DNA of 44,671 bases. It comes from Desulfobacteraceae bacterium (lineage in GTDB: Bacteria; Desulfobacterota; Desulfobacteria; Desulfobacterales; Desulfosarcinaceae). The notes under the pieces are model-generated. The model was not told where the DNA came from. It searched no databases and was given only the letters and a program-made list of their open reading frames with translations. Below are positions 8,403-15,421 of this stretch, piece by piece (the first letter of the stretch is position 1; every line of letters starts with the position of its first letter). The stretch covers positions 1 through 44,671 of the forward strand of contig JABDIN010000040.1 of assembly GCA_013003715.1 (NCBI GenBank), given 5' to 3'. The position numbers were made by a program, and so were the translations under genes.

Positions 8403-8491
8403 AACGATCAAGACTTTAACACGGAAAGGCGTGTATTCTTATTACAAAGTCAAACTATACAATACATGAAATTTTTATATTTATGATCGTT
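8403..8491. promoter_or_regulatory. Divergent promoter region with inverted AACGATC/GATCGTT pair
   Basis: The 179-bp gap between the truncated AraC-type gene and the divergent membrane protein gene contains AACGATC at 8403-8409 and its inverse GATCGTT at 8485-8491, in AT-rich DNA. It is a candidate operator pair; the evidence is only the symmetry and position. Confidence 0.25.
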
Positions 8492-8512
8492 ACACAAATT
8501 TAACAAAAAAAA

Positions 8513-8950
8513 ATGAGAAGAACAATGACATCAAAAAAAAAGATACAGATTATAAAAACAATATGCTGGTTTGGTGTTGCTGCGGATGCACTATGGACAA
8601 TCGCGTTGGTTTTCCCTCAATTGTATGTCATCCTGGCCGGCAAGCCTGACCTGCAAGTTGATCTTTCCCTGCGAATGGGTCTGGGTATTGCGGGTGCGCT
8701 AATGGCAGGCTGGACAATGCTTTTGGCCTGGACAGCAAATAATCCTGTTGAACGTAGAGTGGTTATGGCTTTAACGACAATACCGGTAATCGCAGGATTG
8801 CTTGCCGTAGCTTTAGTCGGCGTTGTCAATGGGAGTACGTCAACAGCATGGATACTTGTTAAATTATGTTTTTTAGGCAATGCAATGCTTTGGGGATATC
8901 ATTCGGCCAATTCAATTGCAAAGGAGAATATCTATGAAATCAACCACTAA
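8513..8950 (+). CDS. Four-TM membrane protein, unknown
   Basis: A 145-residue protein with four hydrophobic segments at about residues 17-37, 53-73, 83-103 and 110-130, a basic N-terminus (KKKIQIIK) and a short hydrophilic tail. No catalytic motif is visible. An alternative ATG lies at 8525. Its 3' end overlaps the thioesterase start by 17 bp, so the two are co-translated. The divergent truncated AraC-type regulator suggests a small inducible unit. DoxX/DUF4345-like small membrane proteins have this topology, but I cannot assign it to one of them. Confidence 0.75.
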   Translation: MRRTMTSKKKIQIIKTICWFGVAADALWTIALVFPQLYVILAGKPDLQVDLSLRMGLGIAGALMAGWTMLLAWTANNPVERRVVMALTTIPVIAGLLAVALVGVVNGSTSTAWILVKLCFLGNAMLWGYHSANSIAKENIYEINH

Positions 8951-9350
8951 AATTACGGTTCGAAGCTATCATATTGATCATTTTGGTCATGTAAATCATG
9001 CCCGGTTTGTGGAGTTGCTTGAGGAAGCTCGCTGGCGCTACCTTGAAGAAAATCAATTGCTTGACCCTATTCATCGCGTTGGGGCTTTTCACGTTGTCGC
9101 CAATGTCATGATTCAGTATAAACAACCCGCACATATCGGTGACATTCTGCGTTTTGAAACACAGATTGACCAGCGCTCCGCTCATAGCTTTCAGATGGAT
9201 CAAAAAGTATATCTGAAAAAATCTGAAAAGATGATACTTCAAGCCAATATCACCAATGTTTTCATTAACCCAAAGGGCCAACCACGGTTGATTGACCAGA
9301 ATATCTTGGGAATTTGGCCAGATCTTGCCAAAGCTGATAAGATTGAATAA
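8934..9350 (+). CDS. Hotdog-fold acyl-CoA thioesterase (4HBT/YbgC type)
   Basis: A 138-residue hotdog protein predicted to hydrolyse acyl-CoA or acyl-ACP thioesters in the cytoplasm. The family signature HIDHFGHVNHARFVELLEEARW contains the D-x-x-G-H-V-N-N/H-x-x-F motif, with His in place of the second Asn and the catalytic Asp present. The QYKQPAHIGDILRFET strand segment follows. A GGAG Shine-Dalgarno precedes the ATG at 8934, which overlaps the end of the membrane protein gene. Its stop codon TAA lies inside the R' box of attC site C, although the gene points against that cassette's orientation. Confidence 0.9.
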   Translation: MKSTTKITVRSYHIDHFGHVNHARFVELLEEARWRYLEENQLLDPIHRVGAFHVVANVMIQYKQPAHIGDILRFETQIDQRSAHSFQMDQKVYLKKSEKMILQANITNVFINPKGQPRLIDQNILGIWPDLAKADKIE

Positions 9351-9408
9351 CGCCGCGGTTCACAGGCCGCGAGGTACGAGCGGTCCTCTGTGAAACCGCA
9401 TGTTATGC
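9345..9408 (-). other. attC site C
   Basis: Minus-strand reading: R'' GCATAAC, arm GCGGTTTCACAG, inner arm AGGACCGC, a loop, inner arm GCGGCCT, arm CTGTGAACCGC and R' GTTATTC. The outer and inner arms pair fully except for two single extra bases, both on the GNAT-RidA side. That fixes the orientation as minus. It is the best-formed short attC in the window. Confidence 0.85.
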
Positions 9409-10440
9409 ACAAGCATACGCTTCAATTTCAACAAGCCATTTCTCATCAAAGATACCAGTAATTATGACTGTGAGCGCAGGTCTATGATCGCCAAGGATTT
9501 CCCGCCGAATACTACTATTTTTTTCGGCGAACTCTCGGGATGACAAAAAAATGGTAACCTTTATGAGGTTCAAAATTCCCATATTCGCAGCGTGAAGTTG
9601 CGATTCGATATTCTTCCATACTAAACGGCATTGCGATTCAAATTCAACAGGTGTATCTCCCTCAAGTGTCTCTGGAATTTGACCACTGATAAACAGAGTT
9701 CTATTGGCATTTTCAACAAGAGTGGCCTGACTGTAACCACCAAGCGCTGATGGTGCACGATCTGAATTAATCGATGAAAAAGTCAAATTAGCCCCACTTA
9801 TCTGGTGTATAACGCCCGGCCCTGCGGCTGGTAAAAGTGGAGGCAAAGCCGGAGCTGTTACCAGTCCGACAGCAGACGCTTGTTCGGTATTTCTGATCCA
9901 TTGTTCCCTAATAATGCCATAGAGTTCAAGATCCTCGAACCTACCCCATCTCTTCTCGTGCTGTCGTGCGCATCCTTCGTGTTCCATCCCCAGCTTCTGC
10001 ATCACCCTGCCAGAGGCAGGGTTGCGTGTGAGGTGTGATGCATGAATCCGATTGAGTTTTAAGACAGAGAATCCGTATTGAAGCACGGCGCGACCTGCTT
10101 CCGTGCAGTAGCCGTTTTTCCAGTACTGCCTTCCGACCCAATAGCCAAGTTCTGCTCGCTCGAAAGATGGAACGATTATCAACCCGATAGCTCCAATTAG
10201 ATTGCCTGAAGGTTTTAGGACAATGGCAAAATTCAAAAGTTCTCCTGCATCAAACTTCGGCTGGTGTGTGGAGATCCATTCTTCCGCCATGCCATCATCG
10301 TATGGGTGCGGAATGTTTAGTGTGGTGTCTGCGATGGCTTTATCTCCTGCCAGACGCTGAACATCGTTCGCGTCAGACAATCGGAATGGTCTGAGCCGCA
10401 GCCTTTCTGTTTCGATTGTGGGACGTTTTTTCATTCTCAT
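9403..10440 (-). CDS. GNAT acetyltransferase fused to a RidA/YjgF-like domain
   Basis: 345 residues in two domains. Residues about 8-175 are a RimJ/RimL-type GNAT N-acetyltransferase (TERLRLRPFRLSDANDVQRL, AELGYWVGRQYWKNGYCTEA acetyl-CoA region, RNPASGRVMQKLGM, EDLELYGI). After a Pro/Ala-rich linker, residues about 220-345 are a RidA/YjgF-like domain (GGYSQATLV, LFISGQIP, LVWKNIESQLHAA, IKVTIFLSS, VEIEAYA). The arginine of the RidA PAR motif, needed for imine deamination, is replaced (HRPALTVI), so classical RidA activity is unlikely. It is a cassette gene: its TAA is within attC site C and attC site D lies upstream. The fusion may couple acetylation with binding of a small reactive substrate; that is inference. 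Confidence 0.88.
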   Translation of the reverse strand: MRMKKRPTIETERLRLRPFRLSDANDVQRLAGDKAIADTTLNIPHPYDDGMAEEWISTHQPKFDAGELLNFAIVLKPSGNLIGAIGLIIVPSFERAELGYWVGRQYWKNGYCTEAGRAVLQYGFSVLKLNRIHASHLTRNPASGRVMQKLGMEHEGCARQHEKRWGRFEDLELYGIIREQWIRNTEQASAVGLVTAPALPPLLPAAGPGVIHQISGANLTFSSINSDRAPSALGGYSQATLVENANRTLFISGQIPETLEGDTPVEFESQCRLVWKNIESQLHAANMGILNLIKVTIFLSSREFAEKNSSIRREILGDHRPALTVIITGIFDEKWLVEIEAYACA

Positions 10441-10444
10441 CTAC

Positions 10445-10521
10445 ACCGAACGCCCACCTAAGCGGCCGAGCGGTAGAGAGGTCCGGCGATCGCAGGGAGC
10501 GAATTGTTGTGATTGTTGGGT
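10445..10521 (-). other. attC site D, diverged
   Basis: Minus-strand reading: R'' ACCCAAC is a perfect RYYYAAC, followed by AATTCG and a GC-rich pair of imperfect arms, then R' GTTCGGT. Pairing of the arms is weak. It lies between the DUF4386-type gene and the GNAT-RidA gene, where an attC is expected. Confidence 0.5.
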
Positions 10522-10567
10522 TTTTTCATAAAAATTCGGTTACAGCCATTTACAATTTGTAATTTCA

Positions 10568-11200
10568 CTAAATACTAATTTGAGGCAGCCTGTTTCTTTT
10601 CACCATAAGCCAGACACATAGCGATAACTCTGCAATTGCCATTGTACACATAATAATCACCTCATGTATTTCAGATAAATGGAGATCTACAAAAAATACG
10701 ATATATGTGAAAGATGCAAATATCAGCAATACACCAAAGCTTTTCGGGATATATCCTGACTTAAAGATCGAATAACCAAGTACAAAGATATGCAAGGCAA
10801 AAAAAATGTATCCAAATAGTTTTATTTTTTCATAACCGTAAATATCGATAGTTTGAAATACCAGAGCAAACAATCCACTTACCAAAATACCTACGTATAA
10901 AAGCCTGAGAACTGCCACAAGCAACGCAAGGCTCATATTAGCTGGCTTAAGCACAACATAAAGTGCGAGACCAATAATCGAATCAAGTGCAAGTACGAGT
11001 AGATAGCCAACAACAGCAATACCAAATAGCTTCCCATTAGCCTCAATATCTTTAGCCAAAGCTGCGGTATCTCCCGGCACTACAAAATTTGCTAAAATAA
11101 TATCATCAATTAAGGTTACGATGATAACCGATGTTATAAACGCAATCCCTATAACCATTGCAGCTTTGCTTGTCGATATTTCATCGATTATATTTTTCAT
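10568..11200 (-). CDS. DUF4386-type multi-pass membrane protein
   Basis: A 210-residue integral membrane protein with about six hydrophobic helices: residues roughly 13-35, 58-80, 88-112, 124-145, 150-170 and 180-200. The order of motifs resembles DUF4386 proteins: an N-terminal SKAAMVIGIAFI, LYVVLKPANMSLALLVAVLRLLY in the middle, then a FLLG-like YSIFKSGYIPKSFGVLLIFAS segment. Function is unknown; the family occurs near resistance and regulatory genes. As a cassette gene it is bounded by the large attC at 11250-11335 on its 5' side and site D on its 3' side. The ATG at 11200 has only a weak Shine-Dalgarno. Confidence 0.8.
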   Translation of the reverse strand: MKNIIDEISTSKAAMVIGIAFITSVIIVTLIDDIILANFVVPGDTAALAKDIEANGKLFGIAVVGYLLVLALDSIIGLALYVVLKPANMSLALLVAVLRLLYVGILVSGLFALVFQTIDIYGYEKIKLFGYIFFALHIFVLGYSIFKSGYIPKSFGVLLIFASFTYIVFFVDLHLSEIHEVIIMCTMAIAELSLCVWLMVKRNRLPQISI

Positions 11201-11249
11201 TTCAATTCCGTATACAATGATTTTCGGGGGATGCCACTATATAAATTAC

Positions 11250-11335
11250 TATTAACGCCAAGCATGAGGGGCTGGAAAAAACGGAGCAAACAAAGGGCGC
11301 ACAGTTTTTTCCAGTCCCTCTCAATGATTTTGGCC
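11250..11335 (-). other. attC site X with a long perfect-type stem
   Basis: Arms 11266-11282 and 11304-11320 pair over 17 bp with one G-T-compatible mismatch (GAGGGGCTGGAAAAAAC against its inverse). The stem extends outward through GCCAA/TTGGC. The minus-strand right end is GTTAATA, close to GTTRRRY; the other end lacks a clear RYYYAAC. It sits between two minus-strand cassette genes and contains the stop codon of the gene at 11321. It resembles VCR-type attC sites. It could alternatively be a terminator, but no U-tract follows. Confidence 0.55.
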
Positions 11336-11737
11336 ATCCCTATATTTCTGCCAGGAATTGGCAAGTACTTTCTCAATCTGCGCGAGTGTCGAATCATCTG
11401 GTACAAAGCCGAGCGCGTTCCAAACGGCATGTGCTGCGGCACACTGGACAATGCCAGGATCGGTATCAGTAATCATCCCAGTGATTCGGATAATTTGAAC
11501 GTGTTTTGACGTCTTCGCGACCTCAAGAGCCCATTCGATACCTTTTTTTGCTCCCGCCTTCCAGTCGTCGTATCCCTTTTCCGTGACATCCTCGAGGTGG
11601 CCGTGGGCAATCCATCCATCACCGCCATATCGCTCAGAAATGGCGGTCTTGTTGCTGTCGAGATCAACATCGACTTCAACCACTGCCATGTGAGGAAGAC
11701 CGCCGATGTATGTTCCGATTTTTCCTAATGCGATCAT
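11321..11737 (-). CDS. Cassette-borne protein of unknown function
   Basis: A 138-residue soluble protein with no signal peptide or membrane segment. It has an alternating hydrophobic N-terminal strand (MAVVEVDVDLDSN), a Gly-rich region (RYGGDGWIAHGH), an amphipathic helix (KKGIEWALEVA) and a HVQIIRITGMITDTDPGIV strand followed by a helix (AAAHAVWNALGF). It looks like a compact alpha/beta fold. I recognise no family. Its TGA lies at the edge of the stem of attC site X, and attC site E lies 10 bp upstream of its start, so it forms a well-bounded single-gene cassette. Confidence 0.7.
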   Translation of the reverse strand: MIALGKIGTYIGGLPHMAVVEVDVDLDSNKTAISERYGGDGWIAHGHLEDVTEKGYDDWKAGAKKGIEWALEVAKTSKHVQIIRITGMITDTDPGIVQCAAAHAVWNALGFVPDDSTLAQIEKVLANSWQKYRDGQNH

Positions 11738-11747
11738 TGTTTATAGT

Positions 11748-11818
11748 GGCCAACTTTATCCATCATTGGTTTTGTGGAGCCCTAGCGGAACAAAATCCAG
11801 TGAATGGCATTGTTAGCT
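11748..11818 (-). other. attC site E
   Basis: Minus-strand reading: R'' AGCTAAC, AATG, arm CCATTCACTGGATTTTGT, loop, arm ACAAAACCAATGATGG and R' GTTGGCC. The arms pair with two extra bases on the gene side, the usual number of extrahelical bases in functional attC sites. It follows the gene at 11835-12311. Confidence 0.75.
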
Positions 11819-11834
11819 GTAGAGTAGCGATTCA

Positions 11835-12311
11835 TTATTTATTTTGATTCTGAATTGCCAAAATTAATTCCTCAGCGATCTCTTCACCCCCGGCAAGCGG
11901 CTTTGCCATTCTATGTATTGAAATTGTACCATATGGATTTCTAAGTAAATTTAATAGTTTTTCCTGTGGGCATAATTGAAAACTATATTTATAGATTTCT
12001 CCTTTATACCGCTCCATAATTAATCTCTTTTCATCGTGATTTATCTTGTGGATCATGTTTGCTGGCTGAAACGGATTGAAACTTGTGTTCCAAATCGAAT
12101 CTTTAGCGTAAGTAATTATAATAAGTGCTTGAAGACGTAAAAAATCATCGTTGCTGTATTGATGATCTTTCATTTTCTTTAACTTTCTAAAGTTGATGTA
12201 CTCAATGGGACCATTAGTGATTAATAATGGTACATATTCTTCCTGCCCATCTTCCTTTATCAACCAGTAGGCATGATAATAGCCCAATTTTTTATCTTTA
12301 GATATTAACAA
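11835..12311 (-). CDS. Cassette-borne protein of unknown function
   Basis: 158 residues, lysine- and tyrosine-rich, soluble. No recognised domain; the segment EEYVPLLITNGPIEYINFRKLK and the later LCPQEKLLNLLRNPYG suggest a mixed alpha/beta protein. The only available start in this frame near the 5' end is TTG at 12311, and the frame stays open upstream without an ATG, so the true start is uncertain. The very AT-rich coding sequence is unlike the right half of the window. It is followed within 20 bp by attC site E. Confidence 0.6.
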   Translation of the reverse strand: MLISKDKKLGYYHAYWLIKEDGQEEYVPLLITNGPIEYINFRKLKKMKDHQYSNDDFLRLQALIIITYAKDSIWNTSFNPFQPANMIHKINHDEKRLIMERYKGEIYKYSFQLCPQEKLLNLLRNPYGTISIHRMAKPLAGGEEIAEELILAIQNQNK

Positions 12312-12346
12312 GCGATCCTCTTCTTTTCTATTATTTTTTATACAGA

Positions 12347-12422
12347 TGCTATAATCGAAAAGGAAAAAACTATTTTCAATATCGGCATAGTGTTAGCAGT
12401 CCTGTGCAATGCAGTGTTATGA
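12347..12422 (-). other. attC-like site F, degenerate
   Basis: The methyltransferase stop codon is embedded in TCATAAC, an R''-like box. Downstream on the minus strand, CTAT, CGA and AAAA segments pair across a short loop with TTTTCGATTATAG. No GTTRRRY is seen at the far end. Probably a decayed attC. Confidence 0.35.
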
Positions 12423-13178
12423 CTTCTTTTGTCCACCAATCATACTCCATAAGTGGTGCTTCACATACAAATCCACATTAGTATAACCGATTTTTCTTAG
12501 CCATTTTATCTGCTCCATAAACGATTCGTGAAGGTCGTCGCCCTTTTTCTTGGGTAGATGAACTTCGTCAATATTGCGTTGCTTCCACTTTGCAAAGTGC
12601 CCTTGCCAGTCTTCATACAGCTCATGCATATCTTCAGGGATATCATCCTTCGCCTCAATGACATGATTAACCCAATAAAGCATACTTGCGATGTACGAGT
12701 CTTGATGTATGGTTATCATCTCGTCCGTATTTAGAAACCAGCCCATTGGCCTTAGCAGATCAAAACATCGTTTGTACAAGTCCCTTTTCTCGCCAGATTC
12801 CAGGTGGTGGATTGCGGACATTGAGAACACGGCGTCAACTGGCTGTTCGATCTTCTGTTCCCATCTTTCTTCAAGGGGCGAGGAAATAAAAGTCACTTGC
12901 TCTCCAAAAGAAGCAAGCCGCTTCTTTGCGACAGATAAGAAATCTTCTGAAGAATCCACCCAATAGGCAGTAACAGTTGGATTGAGTGTGAGCAATTTTT
13001 CCAGAAAACGACCGCTGCCTCCACCAAGATCCATTACAATCGGTTTTTCTGCGGATGCCATCCCGGATATCTTGATCATTTCATCTTGAAAATCGCCGTA
13101 CTTCGGCAATAAATAGCAAACCATTGCATCATAGTCTTCCGCCATATTCGAAAAACGATGCCTGTCGATGTAAGTCAT
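12417..13178 (-). CDS. Class I SAM-dependent methyltransferase
   Basis: A 253-residue Rossmann methyltransferase. Motif I is VMDLGGGSGRFLEKLL (about residues 49-64); strand 2 ends in AYWVDSSEDFL. Then PVDAVFSMSAIHHLESGEKRD is the motif II/III region with the IHHL signature of small-molecule O- or N-methyltransferases, followed by LLRPMGWFLNTDEM. The C-terminal half (SFMEQIKWLRKIGYTNVDLYVKHHLWSMIGGQK) matches the cap region of the UbiE-like group. The substrate is unknown. Its TAA overlaps attC-like site F, indicating a cassette gene; such methyltransferases are often cassette-borne resistance candidates, but nothing here shows this directly. Confidence 0.88.
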   Translation of the reverse strand: MTYIDRHRFSNMAEDYDAMVCYLLPKYGDFQDEMIKISGMASAEKPIVMDLGGGSGRFLEKLLTLNPTVTAYWVDSSEDFLSVAKKRLASFGEQVTFISSPLEERWEQKIEQPVDAVFSMSAIHHLESGEKRDLYKRCFDLLRPMGWFLNTDEMITIHQDSYIASMLYWVNHVIEAKDDIPEDMHELYEDWQGHFAKWKQRNIDEVHLPKKKGDDLHESFMEQIKWLRKIGYTNVDLYVKHHLWSMIGGQKKS

Positions 13179-13675
13179 TAAGCATTCCTCATTTCTATAT
13201 AATATAGTATAGGTGGCCTAAACGCCGCATTATAATACGTCTTTTTTGCAGACGAATGGAAACTAGGCTGCGTATGCGCCGCATAGTTTTCCCATTTTCT
13301 GGTAAAAACCGGCGAATTGGCGGCTATTTATTTGATTCTTAGGTTGATATACCATGCGATGTGAACAAATAGTCGTATAAAATAATTATACGCTAATAAA
13401 TGAAACCGGGAGAACAGGGGACAGGGAAAATATGTCGATTTACCTGTCCCTTTTGGTACTTTTGGTAATCCTTTTGGTAATTAAAATATTTCCGATATTA
13501 TCGGCGATGGATATCTATGCAAAAAAGGGGGTGTTCTTACCTTAAAAAACCTGTTTCAGACATGAAATAGACGATCAAAACTGAAATAATTCAAATCATC
13601 GGTCATCCGACGACGCAGTTGCCTAAATCAGACAGTCTTCCCCAAAAGATATTTTCTATACGATGGATCGGGCCT
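13179..13675. other. Non-coding stretch with inverted repeats
   Basis: No credible gene. It holds an imperfect palindrome at 13260-13289 (AAACTAGGCTGCG against CGCCGCATAGTTT, 4-base loop); an 8-bp repeat pair GGGACAGG/CCTGTCCC at 13418-13425 and 13443-13450, similar to hairpins left by REP-type elements; and three direct copies of TTTTGGTA at 13451-13477. It may be the decayed body of a cassette, given attC site G at its right end. Confidence 0.5.
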
Positions 13676-13739
13676 GTCCAACAAATGGTTCAGATCGTGG
13701 TTCGCTTCGCTCTCACGATCTAACCTTATTCGTTATGTT
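13676..13739 (+). other. attC site G, orientation opposite to its neighbours
   Basis: Plus-strand reading: R'' GTCCAAC (perfect RYYYAAC), AAATGG, arm TTCAGATCGTG, loop, arm CACGATCTAACC, TTATTC and R' GTTATGT. The arms GGTTCAGATCGTG and CACGATCTAACC pair with one extra C on the left arm. Box spacing and the extra base both indicate plus orientation. Confidence 0.85.
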
Positions 13740-13742
13740 TAG

Positions 13743-14123
13743 TCATGCAATTTCTTCATGCCAATTCCACGCAGACCACATAATATATAATATACAAACA
13801 ACCTCTATTGTGGCGAAAAAGATATAAGAAAGATAAGTATCGCCACCACCTATTATAAATATAATTGTTATCAAGCCAGCGATAATATTTGCCCACCGGT
13901 TTGCTTTATATTTCAATATGCGGGACAGAGGGATCATAGCAATTGGAATTTCTAGCAGAATTGAAAATACCAACAATAGTTTTTGCGTGATTTGAACCCC
14001 TACATTGCCAGTAATAATATCTTCAAGTGCACCAGGATTCATAAATCCGACGATATCTGCAAAAATCATATTAAACATTACAAATATCCATAATGTTGAT
14101 AACTTTACTTTCATATCATCCAT
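13743..14123 (-). CDS. DUF6326-type four-TM membrane protein
   Basis: A 126-residue protein with four hydrophobic helices at about residues 10-30, 45-68, 75-95 and 98-118. The N-terminal LSTLWIFVMFNMIFADIVGFMNPG stretch and the IPIAMIPLSRILKYKANRWANI segment resemble proteins annotated DUF6326, which have no known function. The gene lies between the right-hand boxes of attC sites G and H, which point toward each other, an unusual arrangement. Its TGA is 3 bp from site G. AT-rich composition matches the other cassettes. Confidence 0.75.
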   Translation of the reverse strand: MDDMKVKLSTLWIFVMFNMIFADIVGFMNPGALEDIITGNVGVQITQKLLLVFSILLEIPIAMIPLSRILKYKANRWANIIAGLITIIFIIGGGDTYLSYIFFATIEVVCILYIMWSAWNWHEEIA

Positions 14124-14182
14124 ATGAGCAGCTTTCTTTGTTGTTTTAATTTATTGCATTGATTCGATATAATGTTACTTAA

Positions 14183-14300
14183 ACATAACGATGGGTTCAG
14201 TTGCCGCTGCGCTGATGGTATGTCATTGATGAATTTGCCAAGTGCGCTGCACTTGCCCTCACTGAGGGCGATTGCGGTCAACTGAATGCACTCGTTAAGT
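14183..14300 (-). other. attC site H (long, 118 bp)
   Basis: Minus-strand reading: R'' ACTTAAC (perfect RYYYAAC), GAGTGCA, arm TTCAGTTGACCGC, a long structured middle, arm GCGGCAACTGAACC and R' GTTATGT. The arms pair with one extra base on the gene side. The site begins directly at the stop codon of the oxidoreductase gene. Confidence 0.85.
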
Positions 14301-15245
14301 TCAAGGATGTTCCACTGTTATTACCACATTTCCTTTCTTACGTCCTGTATCAACATATTTGTGTGCTTCAACAATTTGTTCTATGGGATATTTCCTATCG
14401 ATGACTGCCTTAAATTTTCCTTGCTCGAATAGTGTGTTGAGTTGATTGAGATATTCAGCTTTCAGTTTTGGAGATCCCTCATTAATGGATGCATATTTCC
14501 CGTTCGGAGAGAGCACCTTTTTACACTGAGTTTTTAGGCTTTTCTTGTCAATCTTGCCGTGAGGAACCGCATCCAAAATAAAATCATAACGCTCTTCACT
14601 ACCGGACAAATCCTCTTTCCTATAATCAATCACCTTATCAGCTCCAATCGATTTTACTAATTCTACATTCCTTGTACTACATACACCTGTAACTTCTGCA
14701 CCCAGATTTTTAGCAAGTTGCACCGAAGTTGTCCCAAATGCTCCTGAAGCACCATAAATTAGAACCTTTTGTCTCTTTTGAATTTTACCTTTTTCCAGAT
14801 AATAGGGTGCCAAAACACCCCCATAGGCAACGGCAGCAGCCTCCTCATAGCTCATATTATAAGGCTTAATTACAAAACAGCTTTCTTTGGACTCTTTTTC
14901 AGAAATACACAGATAGCCTGCATAAGCTCCGAAACTGGAACCATTGAACCCATAAACCTGATCTCCCTTTTTGAATCGTTTCACATTTTTACCAACTGAT
15001 TCAATTTCCCCTGCGAAAACGAGTCCAAGAATTGGTTTTCGCGGCTTGGTAAATCCTATCACAACTCGAAACATCAGCCCCAAGAGAAGAGGAAAATTGG
15101 CACTACGGATTAACACATCACTTCCCGTTACTGCTGATGCATAATTTTTTATAATTACTTCATTGTCCTTAGGCACTGGCTTGGGCAACTCGATGAGCTG
15201 CAATACCGACGGTGGGCCATATTTTTTACAGACAACTGCTTTCAT
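14301..15245 (-). CDS. MDR-family NAD(P)-dependent oxidoreductase (zinc-independent quinone reductase type)
   Basis: A 314-residue medium-chain dehydrogenase/reductase. The N-terminal GroES-like domain (MKAVVCKKYGPPSVLQLIELPKP start; GLVFAGEIESVGKNVKRFKKGDQVYGF) lacks the catalytic and structural zinc cysteine clusters, pointing to the quinone oxidoreductase/enoyl reductase branch. The Rossmann domain carries YGASGAFGTTSVQLAKNLGAEVTGV, and the RNVELVKSIGADKVIDYRKEDL segment is typical. It predicts NADPH-dependent reduction of a quinone or activated double bond in the cytoplasm. It is the cassette nearest the CRISPR end and abuts attC site H. The ATG at 15245 matches the family's start. Confidence 0.9.
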   Translation of the reverse strand: MKAVVCKKYGPPSVLQLIELPKPVPKDNEVIIKNYASAVTGSDVLIRSANFPLLLGLMFRVVIGFTKPRKPILGLVFAGEIESVGKNVKRFKKGDQVYGFNGSSFGAYAGYLCISEKESKESCFVIKPYNMSYEEAAAVAYGGVLAPYYLEKGKIQKRQKVLIYGASGAFGTTSVQLAKNLGAEVTGVCSTRNVELVKSIGADKVIDYRKEDLSGSEERYDFILDAVPHGKIDKKSLKTQCKKVLSPNGKYASINEGSPKLKAEYLNQLNTLFEQGKFKAVIDRKYPIEQIVEAHKYVDTGRKKGNVVITVEHP

Positions 15246-15421
15246 GCGATTTCTCGTCTTTAATATTTTGCAATAGTACTGACTGTATGTATCTACTGTT
15301 CTTAAATGTTCATTTTATTACCTGAATCTTGTACGAAAAAAAAAGAATAGTTGAAAAACCATCTGGAATACCATCAATAAAGGGTTTGAACCAGAAACCT
15401 TAAAAAAGATGAGGTACCCAA

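Noticed and set aside
15246-15421. Possible attI or integrase remnant beside the oxidoreductase cassette
   Set aside because: No GTTRRRY box with flanking integrase sites and no tyrosine-recombinase coding sequence seen.
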